A stretch of 64,000 nucleotides of DNA from an uncultured Tolumonas sp. (GTDB taxonomy: Bacteria; Pseudomonadota; Gammaproteobacteria; Enterobacterales; Aeromonadaceae), in assembly GCF_963678185.1 (NCBI RefSeq), contig NZ_OY782757.1:372001-436000 (forward strand), written 5' to 3'. This document shows, in pieces, positions 29,035 to 38,510 of this stretch (position 1 is its first letter; every line of letters starts with the position of its first letter). The notes beneath the pieces are model-generated. The model was given only the letters and a program-made list of their open reading frames with translations, was not told the DNA's origin and searched no databases. Both the position numbers and the translations under genes were made by a program.

Positions 29035-30483
29035 TTACGGATTGGCCTCATCTGCTTGCCAACCACCACCAAGAGCTTTAAATGTTGCTATGGCAGCGTT
29101 TGCTGAGTCCGCTTGAGCAAGTGTTTCCCTATCCGATGCTTGCAATAAATTTTCGTCAACTTGCAAGACCTCAATCATACTGGCAGTCCCTTTCTGATAA
29201 GCAGAAAAAGAGGCTTTTCGAACACGTTGCAGGGCATCAACCCCCTGAGACAGTATCGCTGCTTGTTCCTTTTGCTTTATCAGCATCGAAAATGAGTTTT
29301 CCACATCTTCAGTGGCTTTCAAAACTGCAAGTCTGTAAGCAGCAAGCATCTCTGCTTCACGGCCTTTGCTCTGCTTGATCTGGGCATCGATCCGACCAAA
29401 ATCAAACAAACGCCAGCGTAAACCAACGACGCCAGCAACTTGATTCGCGTCACTGGTAAACAGGTTGCCGCTATCTACGGATGTAGCACTGCCGACCAGA
29501 CCACTCAGCGAGATCTTTGGATAGTATTCGGCAATCGCTGCGCCAATCTTTGCATTTGACGCTGCCAAATGACGTTCGGCAATGATGAGATCGGGGCGAC
29601 GCGTCAGTAATTTACCCGGTGTCCCCATGCCGATAGTTTTCGGTGCTGATGGAATTGGTGATGGCGCAGTCAGTTCTGCCCGATGGGTTCCTGGTGGAGT
29701 ACCTAGCATGACGTCGAGTGCGTTCATCGTTGTTTCCAAGCTTGCATCCATGAGAGGAACGACTGCCTGATATTGAGCAAGAGCCGCCTGAACTTGATGT
29801 ACTTGACGTTCTGATGCTAACCCCTTGTTATAAAGAAGATTGGTCAGGTTAAGCATTTGTTGCTGTGAATCTACTTGCTTTCGAGCAATATCAAGTCGGG
29901 CTTGTAGTGCTCGAATGTTTACGTAAATGTTTGCTGTTTGTGCTGCAACAGCCAGCTGTGTTGCAACAATTCCCGCCGATGTGGCCTGATATTCGGCCAG
30001 CGCAGCTTCTCTGTCTCGGCGAAGACCGCCAAACAGGTCAAGTTCCCAACTCGCGTTCAGATCAGCTTCGTAACTATTTCCATGACGATCAAAATTAGGA
30101 GAAGAGCTCAAAATCTGACCTATTGGCGTTTCAACGGATTGATAGGTGCGAGCAGCCTGCCCAGACATATTTCCGGACGGAAGTAAGGCGGCACTTGCTG
30201 CACCGAGACCTGCTTGGGCTTGCGTTAATCGTGCGGTTGCTTGTGCCAAGTCAAGATTTTGCTTCAGCGCAATGGTGATATATCGAGTCAACTGCTCGTC
30301 ACCAAATCTTTTCCACCAAGCCTGGAGATTCGCATCATCGATAGCGTTTTGCTTTTCTGGCGATGACTGCCCCAGATAGTGCTTAGGAGTGGATAGCTGC
30401 GGAGGGGTATAGTCAGGTCCAACAGCACAACCGGCCAGCAAGCTCGTTACAACAAGCATGATGGATGAATATTTTGGCAACAT
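29035..30483 (-). CDS. RND efflux outer-membrane lipoprotein (NodT/OprM type)
   Basis: A 482-residue TolC-type outer membrane channel protein of the NodT subfamily. It has a lipoprotein signal peptide with lipobox LLAGC, then AVGPDYTPP, which is diagnostic. Two OEP repeats follow with long coiled-coil regions (QATARLTQAQAGLGAASAAL, and AERHLAASNAKIGAAIAEY). It should be the exit duct for the RND pump encoded at 31298-35475. It is transcribed away from the tetR gene across a gap holding a TetR operator. Placement of the outer-membrane gene divergent from the pump genes is less usual but coherent. An IS3 scar abuts its 3' end. Confidence 0.9.
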   Translation of the reverse strand: MLPKYSSIMLVVTSLLAGCAVGPDYTPPQLSTPKHYLGQSSPEKQNAIDDANLQAWWKRFGDEQLTRYITIALKQNLDLAQATARLTQAQAGLGAASAALLPSGNMSGQAARTYQSVETPIGQILSSSPNFDRHGNSYEADLNASWELDLFGGLRRDREAALAEYQATSAGIVATQLAVAAQTANIYVNIRALQARLDIARKQVDSQQQMLNLTNLLYNKGLASERQVHQVQAALAQYQAVVPLMDASLETTMNALDVMLGTPPGTHRAELTAPSPIPSAPKTIGMGTPGKLLTRRPDLIIAERHLAASNAKIGAAIAEYYPKISLSGLVGSATSVDSGNLFTSDANQVAGVVGLRWRLFDFGRIDAQIKQSKGREAEMLAAYRLAVLKATEDVENSFSMLIKQKEQAAILSQGVDALQRVRKASFSAYQKGTASMIEVLQVDENLLQASDRETLAQADSANAAIATFKALGGGWQADEANP

Positions 30484-30510
30484 ACATTTACCGATAGTTG
30501 ATAGAGTGGT

Positions 30511-30536
30511 GTGACTATATTACTAATTGGTCACTC
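30511..30536. promoter_or_regulatory. TetR operator copy 1 (outer-membrane gene/tetR gap)
   Basis: A 26-bp element begins GTGACTAT and ends GTCACTC, with GTGAC/GTCAC as inverted half sites. The same element with identical spacing recurs at 31228. One copy lies before the outer-membrane gene and tetR, the other before the adaptor gene, as expected for the TetR repressor between them. Confidence 0.7.
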
Positions 30537-30602
30537 GTTGTCAATCTAACCATGGCGAGTTAAAATCACAGAATGCATGTATGAAAGCCAGAGAGATATA
30601 TT

Positions 30603-31220
30603 ATGAGCGAAGAACACAATAGCCCTGTGGTGAACCGGGGCCCGGCAGATCACGATGTGCGGGATCAGATTGTTGTTGCAGCAACAGAACATTTCAGTCG
30701 CTATGGCTATGGGAAAACTACTGTATCAGATCTTGCGAAATCCATCGGGTTTTCAAAGGCATACATTTATAAATTCTTTTCTTCCAAGCAGGCCATTGGC
30801 GAAAGTATTTGTACAAACTGCATAGACAAGATAGAGGCTGATATCCGAAGAGCAATTGAAGAGGCAGATCAACCGCCCGAGAAGCTGCGCCGAATGTTTA
30901 AAGAGATTGTTCAGTCCAGTCTGCGTTTATTCTCTGGCGATAGAAAGCTCTACGAAATCGCCGCCTCCGCGGCAGCAGAGCGTTGGCAGGTTACAATCAT
31001 CTTTGAACAAAACATCAAGATGTTACTGCAGAATATCCTCCAGGAAGGGCGTCAAACAGGGGACTTTGAGCGTAAAACACCCTTGGATGAACTTACTACC
31101 GCTATTTATCTTGTTATGCGACCCTATTTGAATCCTCTCATGCTACAACACAACTTTGACAATATCGACGAAGCGCCCATTCAGCTGTCTAATCTGATTC
31201 TTCGCAGTCTTGCACCTTAA
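30603..31220 (+). CDS. TetR-family regulator of the RND system
   Basis: A 205-residue TetR regulator with the N-terminal helix-turn-helix (AATEHFSRYGYGKTTVSDLA, then SIGFSKAYIYKFFSSK) and a divergent ligand domain. It lies between the outer-membrane channel gene and the adaptor/pump genes, with matching operators on both sides. It is therefore most likely their repressor and probably autoregulated. Confidence 0.9.
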   Translation: MSEEHNSPVVNRGPADHDVRDQIVVAATEHFSRYGYGKTTVSDLAKSIGFSKAYIYKFFSSKQAIGESICTNCIDKIEADIRRAIEEADQPPEKLRRMFKEIVQSSLRLFSGDRKLYEIAASAAAERWQVTIIFEQNIKMLLQNILQEGRQTGDFERKTPLDELTTAIYLVMRPYLNPLMLQHNFDNIDEAPIQLSNLILRSLAP

Positions 31221-31227
31221 ATTTGTT

Positions 31228-31253
31228 GTGACTATTGACTGATTTAGTCACTC
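31228..31253. promoter_or_regulatory. TetR operator copy 2 (upstream of adaptor gene)
   Basis: GTGACTAT and GTCACTC flank this 26-bp element exactly as in the copy at 30511; only the centre differs. It begins 7 bases after the tetR stop and 45 bases before the adaptor start, a promoter position. Confidence 0.7.
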
Positions 31254-31297
31254 AAATAATAATAGCCTCCTGAACAGCACTTCATGGAGGCTTATGT

Positions 31298-32413
31298 ATG
31301 TCTCGTCACAGCATACTATCAATGGCAGTTATCACTGCTTTATCGCTTGTCTTAACGGCTTGCGGCGACGAAAAACAATCCGATCCACGTACGCAAGCAC
31401 CACTGGTTCGTACTGTAACGGTCAATGACGACGTGAACGAATCACGCTCTTTCACTGGTGTGGTGGCGGCGCGCGTGGAAAGCGATTTAGGTTTTCGAGT
31501 CTCCGGCAAGGTGCTGAAACGCCTCGTGGACACTGGGCAAATCGTGAAGCGGGGGCAAGTGTTGATGCAACTTGACCCTGTCGACCTGAAACTTGCCGCT
31601 CATGCCCAACAGGAGTCTGTCATCGCGGCCAAAGCAAAAGTTAAACAAGCCGTAGATGATGAAGCCCGTTTCAGAGATTTACGTGGCACGGGAGCGATAT
31701 CCGCTTCAGCTTATGATCAAGTCAAGGCTGCATCGGATACTGCTGCGGCGCAGCTTCGTGCCGCCGAAGCGCAAGCTGAAGTCGCACGTAATGCAACCCG
31801 TTATGCGGACTTAGTTGCCGATGCCGACGGGACCGTGGTTGAAGCCCTTGCAGAGCCCGGGCAAGTTGTTAGTGCAGGACAAATCGTCGTCCGGCTTGCT
31901 CATGCCGGGGCGCGTGAAGCCATCATTCAATTACCCGAAACATTACGTCCCTCATTAGGGTCTCATGGGCAAGCAACGCTCTTCGGTAGAAGCAATGTGG
32001 CGTCGGTTGCAACACTCCGACAGCTTTCAGATGCCGCCGATCCAAGCACTCGCACATATGAAGCGAGATATGTGCTTAGCGGAGAACTGCAAGACACGCC
32101 TTTAGGCTCAACAGTCACCATCAATGTAGCTGATGAATCCTTCGCTTCAAAGAAAGGCTTACAGGTGCCTGTTGGTGCTTTGTTTGATACAGGAAAAGGA
32201 ACAGGCGTCTGGTGCGTGGAGGGGCAGCCAGCCAAAGTATCCTGGCATCCAGTCACAGTTTTAAATATTGGTGATGATTCTGCGCGTGTCTCAGGTCAAA
32301 TCAAGCAAGGTGATCATATCGTGGCACTCGGCGCCCACCTGCTGCATGAAGGTGAACAGGTGCGTGTGTCTGCTCCGTTGACTGCTGCCTCAGTAGAAGG
32401 AGCACACCCATGA
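31298..32413 (+). CDS. RND periplasmic adaptor lipoprotein
   Basis: A 371-residue membrane fusion protein with a lipoprotein signal peptide (lipobox LTAC). Barrel-sandwich halves flank a coiled-coil hairpin: GFRVSGKVLKRLVDTGQIVK before it and TVVEALAEPGQVVSAGQIVV after it. It joins the inner membrane pump to the outer membrane channel. Its stop overlaps the pump start by 4 bases (ATGA), showing translational coupling. Confidence 0.92.
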   Translation: MSRHSILSMAVITALSLVLTACGDEKQSDPRTQAPLVRTVTVNDDVNESRSFTGVVAARVESDLGFRVSGKVLKRLVDTGQIVKRGQVLMQLDPVDLKLAAHAQQESVIAAKAKVKQAVDDEARFRDLRGTGAISASAYDQVKAASDTAAAQLRAAEAQAEVARNATRYADLVADADGTVVEALAEPGQVVSAGQIVVRLAHAGAREAIIQLPETLRPSLGSHGQATLFGRSNVASVATLRQLSDAADPSTRTYEARYVLSGELQDTPLGSTVTINVADESFASKKGLQVPVGALFDTGKGTGVWCVEGQPAKVSWHPVTVLNIGDDSARVSGQIKQGDHIVALGAHLLHEGEQVRVSAPLTAASVEGAHP

Positions 32414-35400
32414 GTGAGCATCGTTTCAACCTGTCTGCGCTCGCTGTACGCGAACGCGCCATCACGCTGTTCTTAATATTTATGATCTCTGCCGCGGGTA
32501 TTCTTGCATTCTTCCAACTCGGGCGAGCGGAAGATCCGCCATTTACGATCAAACAGATGACGATCATCACTGCGTGGCCGGGCGCAACAGCCAAAGAGAT
32601 GCAAGATCAGGTCGCTGATCCGCTGGAAAAGCGCATGCAGGAACTGCGATGGTACGACCGCACGGAAACTTACACTCGGCCCGGTCTGGCTTTTACCATG
32701 GTTTCCCTGCTCGATGGCACTCCGCCTTCGGCAGTTCAGGAGGAGTTCTATCAGGCCCGCAAGAAGATCGGTGACGAGGCCAAGAATTTGCCTGCTGGTG
32801 TCATTGGCCCCATGGTGAATGACGAATATGCAGATGTAACGTTTGCGCTTTTTGCCCTCAAAGCCAAGGGAGAACCGCAAAGACTGTTGGTACGCGACGC
32901 AGAAACGTTACGCCAACAACTATTGCATGTTGCGGGCGTGAAGAAGGTGAACATCATCGGGGAGCAGCCCGAACGCATCTTTGTTTCCTTCTCTCATGAC
33001 CGTTTGGCGACGCTGGGTGTTGCCCCGCAAGACATTTTCGCCGCGCTTAATAGCCAGAATATGCTAACCCCCGCTGGTTCTATCGAGACCAAGGGATCAC
33101 AGATCTTCGTTCGCGTTGATGGCGCGTTTGACAATCTAGAGAAGATCCGACAAACCCCGATTGTTGTACGGGGGCGAACACTGAAATTGTCGGATGTAGC
33201 GACCGTTGAGCGAGGTTATGAAGACCCTGCGACCTTCCTGGTCCGGAATGGCGGCGAGCCAGCGTTGTTGCTCGGTGTCGTGATGCGCGACGAATGGAAC
33301 GGGCTCGATCTCGGCAAGGCACTTGAAGCAGAAGTTACCAAGATCAACACGGAACTTCCGCTGGGAATAACACTGACCAAGGTGACGGATCAGGCTGTTA
33401 ATATCGGCTCAGCAGTAGACGAGTTTATGGTCAAATTCTTCGTTGCTTTGCTCGTAGTGATGGTGGTGTGCTTTCTCAGTATGGGGTGGCGTGTCGGTAT
33501 TGTAGTCGCAGCTGCGGTACCGCTGACGCTTGCCGTTGTGTTCGTCATCATGGCGGCTAGCGGCAAGAATTTTGACCGGATCACACTGGGTTCGTTGATC
33601 TTGGCGCTAGGGCTGTTAGTGGATGATGCCATCATCGCCATCGAAATGATGGTGGTCAAGATGGAGGAGGGGTATAACCGCATAGCCGCATCAGCCTATG
33701 CCTGGAGTCACACGGCGGCTCCCATGCTTTCCGGTACGCTGGTCACAACTGTGGGTTTCATGCCGAATGGTTTCGCGCGTTCCACCGCAGGCGAATATAC
33801 CAGCAATATGTTCTGGATCGTCGGTATCGCGCTGATTGCCTCCTGGGTGGTGGCGGTGGTGTTCACGCCGTATCTTGGGGTCAAACTGCTGCCCGATTTC
33901 AAAAAGATCGAAGGTGGTCACGAGGCCATCTACGACACGCCGCGCTACAATCGCTTCCGGCAGATACTGGGGGCAGTCATTGCCCGCAAGTGGATCGTCA
34001 CCGGCACGGTGATCGGTCTTTTTGTGATGGCGGTACTCGGCATGGCCGTGGTTAAAAAGCAGTTTTTCCCGACTTCCGATCGGCCGGAAGTGCTGGTCGA
34101 GGTGCAGATGCCTTACGGCACTGCCATCGAGCAAACCAGTGCCGCGACGAAGAAGGTCGAAGCCTGGCTGGCGAAGCAGAAGGAAGCCAGGATCGTGACG
34201 TCCTACATCGGCCAAGGGGCTCCACGCTTCTTCCTGGCAATGTCACCTGAATTGCCCGATCCGTCGTTCGCCAAAATCGTGGTGCTCGCAGGTGATGACA
34301 AGGAACGGGAGGCGCTCAAGTTCAGGCTACGTCAGGCCGTTGCCGAAGGATTGGCGCCAGAGGCGCGGGTGCGCGTAACCCAGATCGTGTTTGGCCCCCC
34401 TTCGCCATTTCCGGTGGCCTATCGTGTCATGGGGCCAGACCCAGACACGCTGCGCAAGATCGCCACTCAAATCGAAGACGTCATGCATGCCAGCCCACAA
34501 ATGCGCACGGTTAACACAGATTGGGGTGGGCACATACCCACGCTGCACTTCACCTTGCAACAGGACCGCCTGCAAGCCGTTGGGCTAACATCCAGCTCTG
34601 TCGCGCAACAGCTGCAATTCCTGCTCAGCGGCATTCCAGTCACGGCGGTGCGTGAGGACATTCGCTCGGTACAGGTTGTTGCGCGTTCGGCAGGCAACAA
34701 CCGGCTCGACCCGGCTAAAATTGGCGATTTTACGCTGGCTGGCGCCAATGGGCAGCGCATTCCGCTGTCGCAGGTGGGCAAAGTCGAGGTGCGCATGGAA
34801 GAATCGCTCATGCGTCGACGCGACCGGGTGCCGATGATCACCGTGCGGGGTGATATCGCCGAAGGCTTACAGCCGCCGGACGTATCAACGGCCATAACTC
34901 AGCAACTCCAGCCCATCATGGAAAAACTGCCGAGCGGCTACCGCATCGTAGAAGCGGGCTCCATCGAAGAGGCGGGTAAGGCGACGGCTGCGATGCTGCC
35001 GATCTTCCCAATCATGCTGGCTATCACCTTGCTGATCATCATTCTTCAGGTTCGCTCGATCGCGGGCATGGTGATGGTCTTCCTGACCAGCCCGTTGGGG
35101 CTGATCGGCGTGGTACCGACGCTGCTTTTGTTCCAGCAGCCATTCGGTATCAATGCATTGGTTGGCTTGATTGCGTTGTCGGGCATCCTCATGCGCAATA
35201 CGTTGATTTTGATCGGGCAGATCCGTGAAAACGAACAGGCGGGGCTGGATCCATTCCGCGCGCTTGTCGAAGCGACCGTGCAACGCGCGCGTCCGGTGAT
35301 CCTGACCGCACTGGCTGCGATCCTGGCCTTTATACCGCTGACCCACTCGGTGTTCTGGGGCACGCTGGCCTATACGTTGATTGGTGGCACCTTAGCTGGA

Positions 35401-35475
35401 ACAATCCTGACGTTGGTATTTTTGCCGGCCATGTATTCCATTTGGTTCAAGATCAGGCCCAACCAAGGTAGCTGA
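32410..35475 (+). CDS. RND efflux pump, HAE-1 type (AcrB-like)
   Basis: A 1021-residue proton-driven inner membrane pump with 12 transmembrane segments and two large periplasmic loops. The proton-relay aspartates D405-D406 in LLVDDAI match AcrB D407/D408. The EDPPF segment after the first helix and the [14 protein letters not shown] stretch fit a subgroup exporting drugs or solvents rather than metals. It pairs with the adaptor gene upstream and the channel gene at 29035. From about 32500 the gene is visibly more GC-rich and uses GC-ending codons (CTG, GCC, ATC), unlike the AT-rich genes around it, which suggests acquisition from a higher-GC donor. Substrate is unknown; phenolics or solvents would fit the neighbourhood. 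Confidence 0.93.
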   Translation: MSEHRFNLSALAVRERAITLFLIFMISAAGILAFFQLGRAEDPPFTIKQMTIITAWPGATAKEMQDQVADPLEKRMQELRWYDRTETYTRPGLAFTMVSLLDGTPPSAVQEEFYQARKKIGDEAKNLPAGVIGPMVNDEYADVTFALFALKAKGEPQRLLVRDAETLRQQLLHVAGVKKVNIIGEQPERIFVSFSHDRLATLGVAPQDIFAALNSQNMLTPAGSIETKGSQIFVRVDGAFDNLEKIRQTPIVVRGRTLKLSDVATVERGYEDPATFLVRNGGEPALLLGVVMRDEWNGLDLGKALEAEVTKINTELPLGITLTKVTDQAVNIGSAVDEFMVKFFVALLVVMVVCFLSMGWRVGIVVAAAVPLTLAVVFVIMAASGKNFDRITLGSLILALGLLVDDAIIAIEMMVVKMEEGYNRIAASAYAWSHTAAPMLSGTLVTTVGFMPNGFARSTAGEYTSNMFWIVGIALIASWVVAVVFTPYLGVKLLPDFKKIEGGHEAIYDTPRYNRFRQILGAVIARKWIVTGTVIGLFVMAVLGMAVVKKQFFPTSDRPEVLVEVQMPYGTAIEQTSAATKKVEAWLAKQKEARIVTSYIGQGAPRFFLAMSPELPDPSFAKIVVLAGDDKEREALKFRLRQAVAEGLAPEARVRVTQIVFGPPSPFPVAYRVMGPDPDTLRKIATQIEDVMHASPQMRTVNTDWGGHIPTLHFTLQQDRLQAVGLTSSSVAQQLQFLLSGIPVTAVREDIRSVQVVARSAGNNRLDPAKIGDFTLAGANGQRIPLSQVGKVEVRMEESLMRRRDRVPMITVRGDIAEGLQPPDVSTAITQQLQPIMEKLPSGYRIVEAGSIEEAGKATAAMLPIFPIMLAITLLIIILQVRSIAGMVMVFLTSPLGLIGVVPTLLLFQQPFGINALVGLIALSGILMRNTLILIGQIRENEQAGLDPFRALVEATVQRARPVILTALAAILAFIPLTHSVFWGTLAYTLIGGTLAGTILTLVFLPAMYSIWFKIRPNQGS

Positions 35476-35515
35476 TTCATACGTCATTAATGCTCGTATT
35501 TTGAGAGGAATTTTT

Positions 35516-36325
35516 ATGTCTAATACTACAAAAGTCGTCTTAGTGACTGGCGTGTCATCGGGGATCGGGCGAGCCACCGCAGAAATGTTTTTTCAACGCG
35601 GGTGTGAGGTATTCGGTACGGTACGCAACATCAAAAAGGCAAAGCCGATCCCTGGTGTTGAACTGGTAGAAATGGATATTTGTGATGAAGCATCAATTCA
35701 ACGTGGAATAGAGTTTGTCATTGCCAAAGCCAACCGCATCGATGTTCTTGTCAACAGCGCGGGAGTCACGTTACTTGGTGCTACGGAGGAAACATCTGTA
35801 ACCGAAGCTCAAGCACTTTTTGATACCAATGTTTGGGGGATATTGCGCACCATCCAAGCGGTGTTGCCGTATATGCGTGAACAACGGTCTGGTCGCATTG
35901 TCAACATCAGTTCAGTGTTGGGATTTCTACCTGCACCTTATATGGGATTATATTCGGCCTCGAAACATGCTATTGAAGGGCTCTCTGAGTCCTTAGACCA
36001 TGAGGTACGGGCGTTTGACATTCGTGTGACACTTGTTGAACCGTCATTCACAAAAACGAATCTTGATATTAATGCCCCTCAGGCCATTTTCCCCATATCG
36101 GCTTATGACACAGACCGCAAAATAGTGTCTCAAGCGATACAGGAAAATGTTCAGAAAGCACCAATGCCTGATGGGGTAGCAACCACGGTGGTCAATGCGG
36201 CATTGGGCGCTTGGAAAATGCGACACACACCCAAAGGTGAAGCTTCTCTTCTTCGGAAACTGCGCCGTTTTATGCCAGCTAATCCTGTTGATGCAGGCAT
36301 CAGAAACACTTTCGGAATGAAATAG
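35516..36325 (+). CDS. Short-chain dehydrogenase/reductase
   Basis: A 269-residue SDR with cofactor motif TGVSSGIG, the NSAG motif and the catalytic YSASK. GAGAGGA precedes ATG 35516; the frame extends to 35501 without a better site. It lies 40 bases after the pump gene and may be carried with the efflux operon, though base composition returns to the local AT-richer style. The substrate is not evident; the closest type is the classical SDR group acting on ketones or quinones. Confidence 0.85.
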   Translation: MSNTTKVVLVTGVSSGIGRATAEMFFQRGCEVFGTVRNIKKAKPIPGVELVEMDICDEASIQRGIEFVIAKANRIDVLVNSAGVTLLGATEETSVTEAQALFDTNVWGILRTIQAVLPYMREQRSGRIVNISSVLGFLPAPYMGLYSASKHAIEGLSESLDHEVRAFDIRVTLVEPSFTKTNLDINAPQAIFPISAYDTDRKIVSQAIQENVQKAPMPDGVATTVVNAALGAWKMRHTPKGEASLLRKLRRFMPANPVDAGIRNTFGMK

Positions 36326-36458
36326 CGCCTTATTTAATAAGGTTGGTTTATTTCGGAACATTTACGAACCAAGAGACTAGATTGTGGGGATATGCCATTT
36401 CAACTGAAATGGCTATCTGCCTCAAATCTTTAGATGCAAAATTCGGTTCAATAAATTC

Positions 36459-37016
36459 TTAATTATTCGATTTGTTTTTTGCGGCCTGACAATATGCGAT
36501 GCACTTGTTTATCCAGTTAAGTGTGCATTCTTCTCGCATAATAGCGCTTTCTAAAACGATAAAATCACCAAAACGATCGCTGTCACAATCAGGCACCTCA
36601 GGATATTGCTCCGATGTTTTCTTCAGCGTATTGAGTCGTTTGATGTGTTGCATTTTCTGGCTTTCTAATAGGCCAATGCGAGAACTCAAATCGATGTTGT
36701 TAGAAAAATACATACGAACACGGAACACATCTTTCGCTGTCTTCTCGATAGACTCATCTTTATGAAGCCATTTCAGTAAGTCCGTTTTACCCGCCTCAGT
36801 GATGGTGTATTGCTTTTTTTCTAATATATCGCCTGAGATCTCAATATCAAAAGTGACCAACGCTTCGTCATTGAGCTTCTTAAGTTCGGTGTAGATCTGG
36901 CTGTGCTTTGCGTGCCAGAACTCGGCTAACTCGTAGTTGAACTCTTTCCCGATGTCATAACCAGTCATGGGTTGTTTATTCAATAAACCTAAGATCGCGT
37001 ATTTGAGCACTCTCAT
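36459..37016 (-). CDS. PadR-family regulator
   Basis: A 185-residue PadR regulator. The N-terminal winged helix (LKYAILGLLNKQPMTGYDIG, then EFWHAKHSQIYTELKKL) is diagnostic, followed by the C-terminal helical dimerisation domain. PadR itself represses phenolic acid decarboxylase and is released by p-coumarate or ferulate. It is divergent from an OFA transporter gene and an enoate-reductase-like gene, with a long perfect palindrome between them that fits the ATGT-N8-ACAT PadR site. A hydroxycinnamate-responsive repressor is the best reading, though other PadR members sense other compounds. Confidence 0.88.
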   Translation of the reverse strand: MRVLKYAILGLLNKQPMTGYDIGKEFNYELAEFWHAKHSQIYTELKKLNDEALVTFDIEISGDILEKKQYTITEAGKTDLLKWLHKDESIEKTAKDVFRVRMYFSNNIDLSSRIGLLESQKMQHIKRLNTLKKTSEQYPEVPDCDSDRFGDFIVLESAIMREECTLNWINKCIAYCQAAKNKSNN

Positions 37017-37108
37017 TTGTTATCTACCAAGCCTGTCTTGTTACGCCGAAGCATAACAAAGCTCACATATTTGAACAATAAACATCAATACATCCATCTA
37101 TTTATGAA

Positions 37109-37142
37109 AGAGCAAACATGTCAATGTTGACATGTTTGCTCT
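37109..37142. promoter_or_regulatory. 34-bp palindromic PadR operator
   Basis: The arm AGAGCAAACATGTCAA (37109-37124) is followed by TG and then the exact complement (37127-37142). The centre contains ATGT-N8-ACAT, the reported PadR consensus. TTGACA, a perfect -35 hexamer, occurs in each direction inside the palindrome, so bound repressor would block promoters on both sides. There is no T run, which argues against a terminator. Confidence 0.82.
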
Positions 37143-37235
37143 TGAGCGATTAATTTAGCACCCAGTCAGGATAATTATGTTGTTAATTAATTACCTATAT
37201 TGTTAATGAAATGTTTAAACAATTGGGAGAGTAAA

Positions 37236-38492
37236 ATGGATTATTCCAAAAAAAGGTGGCTAATATTAACTGCTAGCTGCTTTATTAATTTATGTATCGG
37301 ATCTATGTATGCATGGAGCGTATTTTCAGCTCCGATGGCCGAATATTTAAGTCAATTAAATGGCATTCATTTAACACCGGCTAATTTATCGATTGTCTTT
37401 GTCGTTGCCAATTCTATTGGGCCGATAACCATGATTTCTGGCGGTAAAATAAATGACAAATTCGGCCCGCGGTTTGTTATTTTTGTTGGTGGGTTGATGT
37501 TTGGTGGCGGTATGTTTTTATCCGGCTATGCTACACACCTCGATCACCTTATTCTTTCCTATGGAATATTAACTGGTCTTGGTTTAGGCATGGTTTATGG
37601 CGCGACAATTAGTACTTCAATTAAATTTTTTCCGGATAAGCGCGGTTTTGTTGGTGGTGTGACTACCGCATTATTTGGTATTAGCTCTGTCATTATCCCG
37701 CCAATTGCGGCCATGATCACAAAGGAAATGGGCGTTATTTCCTCATTTAAAATTATTGGCATGGCATTTACGTTAATTGTTTGTGTCAGTGCATTTTTCA
37801 TTGATAAATGCCCCGATGGCTTTAAACCACATGGCTGGCAGCCACCGGTAGCCAATCGTTCAACAGTGGGTGTGAATAAAGACTGGAAAGAGATGTTACA
37901 AACACCCTCTTTCTATATTTTGATCACATTACTGACTTGTGGTGCAGTGGCAGGGTTAATGTGTATTGCACTAGCTTCACCTTTAGCACAAAAAATGATT
38001 GGCATGTCGACTGCTGCGGCAACCGCCGCCGTTTCTACATTGGCTCTATTTAATGTGTTAGGTCGTATCTCAGCCGGTATTATTTCAGACAAGATTGGCC
38101 GTATTAATACGCTGGCATTAGCCTGTTTATTTTCTATTGTTGGGCTTTATTTACTCTATATATCTGGTGAAGGTGATATTGAAACTTTTTATTTTGGAAT
38201 TTCGATTATCGGTGCTAGTTTTGGTTCTTTCATGGGCGTGTTCCCTGGATTCACTGCTGATCAATTCGGTGCTAAAAATAACAGTGTTAATTTTGGCATT
38301 ATGTTTTCCGGATTTGCCGTTGCGGGATATGCAGGCCCGACTATCATGACACTCATATTTAACGCCACAAACAGTTATAAGGGCGCCTTTTTAATTGGGA
38401 TTGGTTTCAGTGTGGCGGGCTTGGTTTTAACTTATGTATATCGAATTGCTAATAAAAAATTCAGTGCTGAATTATCTTTTGCCAATAAGTAG
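37236..38492 (+). CDS. MFS transporter, OFA family
   Basis: A 418-residue 12-helix transporter with the OFA N-terminus (KKRWLILTASCFINLCIGSM, then YAWSVFSAPM) and the conserved GGKINDKFGPR loop. GGGAGAG sits 4 bases before ATG 37236. It precedes the enoate-reductase-like gene by 18 bases under the PadR operator, so it most likely imports the unsaturated acid or exchanges it for the reduced product. It is a distant paralogue of the OFA gene at 6160. Confidence 0.86.
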   Translation: MDYSKKRWLILTASCFINLCIGSMYAWSVFSAPMAEYLSQLNGIHLTPANLSIVFVVANSIGPITMISGGKINDKFGPRFVIFVGGLMFGGGMFLSGYATHLDHLILSYGILTGLGLGMVYGATISTSIKFFPDKRGFVGGVTTALFGISSVIIPPIAAMITKEMGVISSFKIIGMAFTLIVCVSAFFIDKCPDGFKPHGWQPPVANRSTVGVNKDWKEMLQTPSFYILITLLTCGAVAGLMCIALASPLAQKMIGMSTAAATAAVSTLALFNVLGRISAGIISDKIGRINTLALACLFSIVGLYLLYISGEGDIETFYFGISIIGASFGSFMGVFPGFTADQFGAKNNSVNFGIMFSGFAVAGYAGPTIMTLIFNATNSYKGAFLIGIGFSVAGLVLTYVYRIANKKFSAELSFANK

Positions 38493-38510
38493 TATTTTGG
38501 AATTTATATC

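Noticed and set aside
33390-35363. Long antisense frames in the RND pump gene
   Set aside because: Long opposite-strand frames are expected in GC-rich genes. None shows a recognisable domain.
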